Positions 5,332 to 5,754 of a stretch of DNA of 5,754 nt are shown one piece after another. The notes beneath the pieces were generated by a model. It did no database searches. It worked only from the letters and a program-made list of their open reading frames with translations, and was not told the origin of the DNA. Both the position numbers and the translations under genes were made by a program. How positions within the stretch are numbered: the first letter of the stretch is position 1; each line of letters begins with the position of its first letter. The stretch covers positions 1-5,754 of the forward strand of contig RHBP01000109.1 in the NCBI GenBank assembly GCA_010030955.1, read 5' to 3'. The DNA comes from Synechococcaceae bacterium WBB_10_009. GTDB lineage: Bacteria > Cyanobacteriota > Cyanobacteriia > PCC-6307 > Cyanobiaceae.

Positions 5332-5735
5332 GTGGCGCGAGCTGACGTCCCCACCGTGCCGGTCCGCCACCCCCTGTTCAAGCTGGCCCTGCGGCTGGGG
5401 CTGCCCTTGGGGCTGAGTGGGGCCCTGATCAGCACGGCCCTGCAGGCCAGCCCCCCTGCCCACGCCCAGAGCCATCAGCACCACGGCGGTGGTGGCGGCC
5501 ACGGCCAGGAGCTGCGCAGCGACGTGGAACTGCTGGTGGTGCTGGCCCAGATGCAGGGGCACCTTCTGGTGGCCCAGGAGCTGATCCAGCAAGGCAACTT
5601 CAGTGCCGCCGAAGCCCACGTGGGGCACCCGGTGGATGAGCTCTACGGCGCGGTAGCACCGCTGCTCAGGGCACGGCGGGTGCCCCCCTTCCTGCCGAGC
5701 CTGGAGGCGCTGCGCCAGCAGGTGCGGCTCAACCC
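5332..5735 (+). CDS. Secreted His/Gly-rich conserved hypothetical protein, 3' truncated
   Basis: A reading frame starts after the multicopper oxidase and runs into the contig end, giving about 134 residues. I do not know its function. Two GTG starts are possible: 5332, ten bases after a GGGGGAG run, or 5356, which gives a tidier signal peptide (PVRHPLFK then a hydrophobic core ending in AHA). Cleavage after AHA would expose a His/Gly-rich mature N-terminus (QSHQHHGGGGGHGQ). The rest looks helical and well conserved in texture: ELLVVLAQMQGHLLVAQEL, then AEAHVGHPVDELYG, then FLPSLEALRQQV. The regularly placed His and acidic residues (GHL, HVGHPVDE) suggest metal or heme binding, but that is inference. 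The gene follows the oxidase in the same direction with 71 bases between and no obvious terminator, so the two may be co-transcribed. Genomic sequence ends at 5735. Confidence 0.7.
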
Positions 5736-5754
5736 CTGTCTCTTATACACATCT
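5736..5754 (+). other. Nextera/Tn5 mosaic-end adapter (library artefact)
   Basis: The final 19 bases read CTGTCTCTTATACACATCT, the reverse complement of the Tn5 mosaic end used in Nextera libraries. They follow directly on the coding sequence and are AT-rich in an otherwise very GC-rich window. This is residual adapter on a contig end, not a genomic transposon. Confidence 0.96.

Noticed and set aside
5281..5628. Minus-strand frame opposite the truncated last gene
   Set aside because: The plus-strand frame has a signal peptide and a structured sequence; the antisense product is low-complexity.
5736..5754. Genomic transposon end
   Set aside because: It is the hyperactive Tn5 mosaic end used in library preparation, lies exactly at the contig terminus, and no transposase gene is present.
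1..5754. HIP1 octamers (GCGATCGC) typical of many cyanobacteria
   Set aside because: None was seen by eye. This neither supports nor excludes a picocyanobacterium, many of which lack them.

Overview
The window is very GC-rich, gene-dense bacterial DNA. The ZnuA and Fur/Zur sequence style, the high GC and the tight packing suggest a cyanobacterium of the Cyanobium / high-GC Synechococcus type. That placement comes from recalled protein features, not from a marker gene. The last 19 bases match the Nextera/Tn5 mosaic-end adapter exactly, so the right edge is a contig end with unremoved adapter and the final gene is cut there.

Layout from left to right. (1) The 3' part of an unidentified coding region on + (2-718). 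(2) A zinc-uptake locus: znuB on - (704-1519), a Zur/Fur-family repressor gene on + (1551-1964), znuC on - (1949 to about 2662) and znuA on + (about 2729-3679). (3) A Dps-type ferritin-like gene on - (3702-4184). (4) A Tat-exported two-domain multicopper oxidase on + (4256-5260). (5) A truncated gene on + for a secreted His/Gly-rich protein (about 5332-5735). (6) Adapter at 5736-5754. No gene-free stretch is longer than about 71 bases, and I see no tRNA, rRNA, CRISPR array, insertion sequence or integrase.

How it fits together. ZnuA (lipoprotein zinc binder), ZnuB (permease) and ZnuC (ATPase) form one ABC importer, and Zur would shut it off when zinc is sufficient. A 15-bp inverted repeat at 2686-2700 lies between the divergent znuA and znuC genes and contains a -10-like element for each direction, so one operator could control both. 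The zur gene sits on the opposite strand between znuC and znuB. No comparable box is visible before znuB, so znuB may be reached by a znuC transcript that passes antisense through zur. Dps (iron/peroxide detoxification) and the multicopper oxidase extend the metal and redox theme, but no shared regulation with the zinc genes can be shown.

Most genes belong to known families. The points most worth a second look are the interleaved zur/znuCB architecture, the single divergent operator, the unusual metal-site residues in Dps and the oxidase, the unclear znuA start, and the adapter at the contig end.
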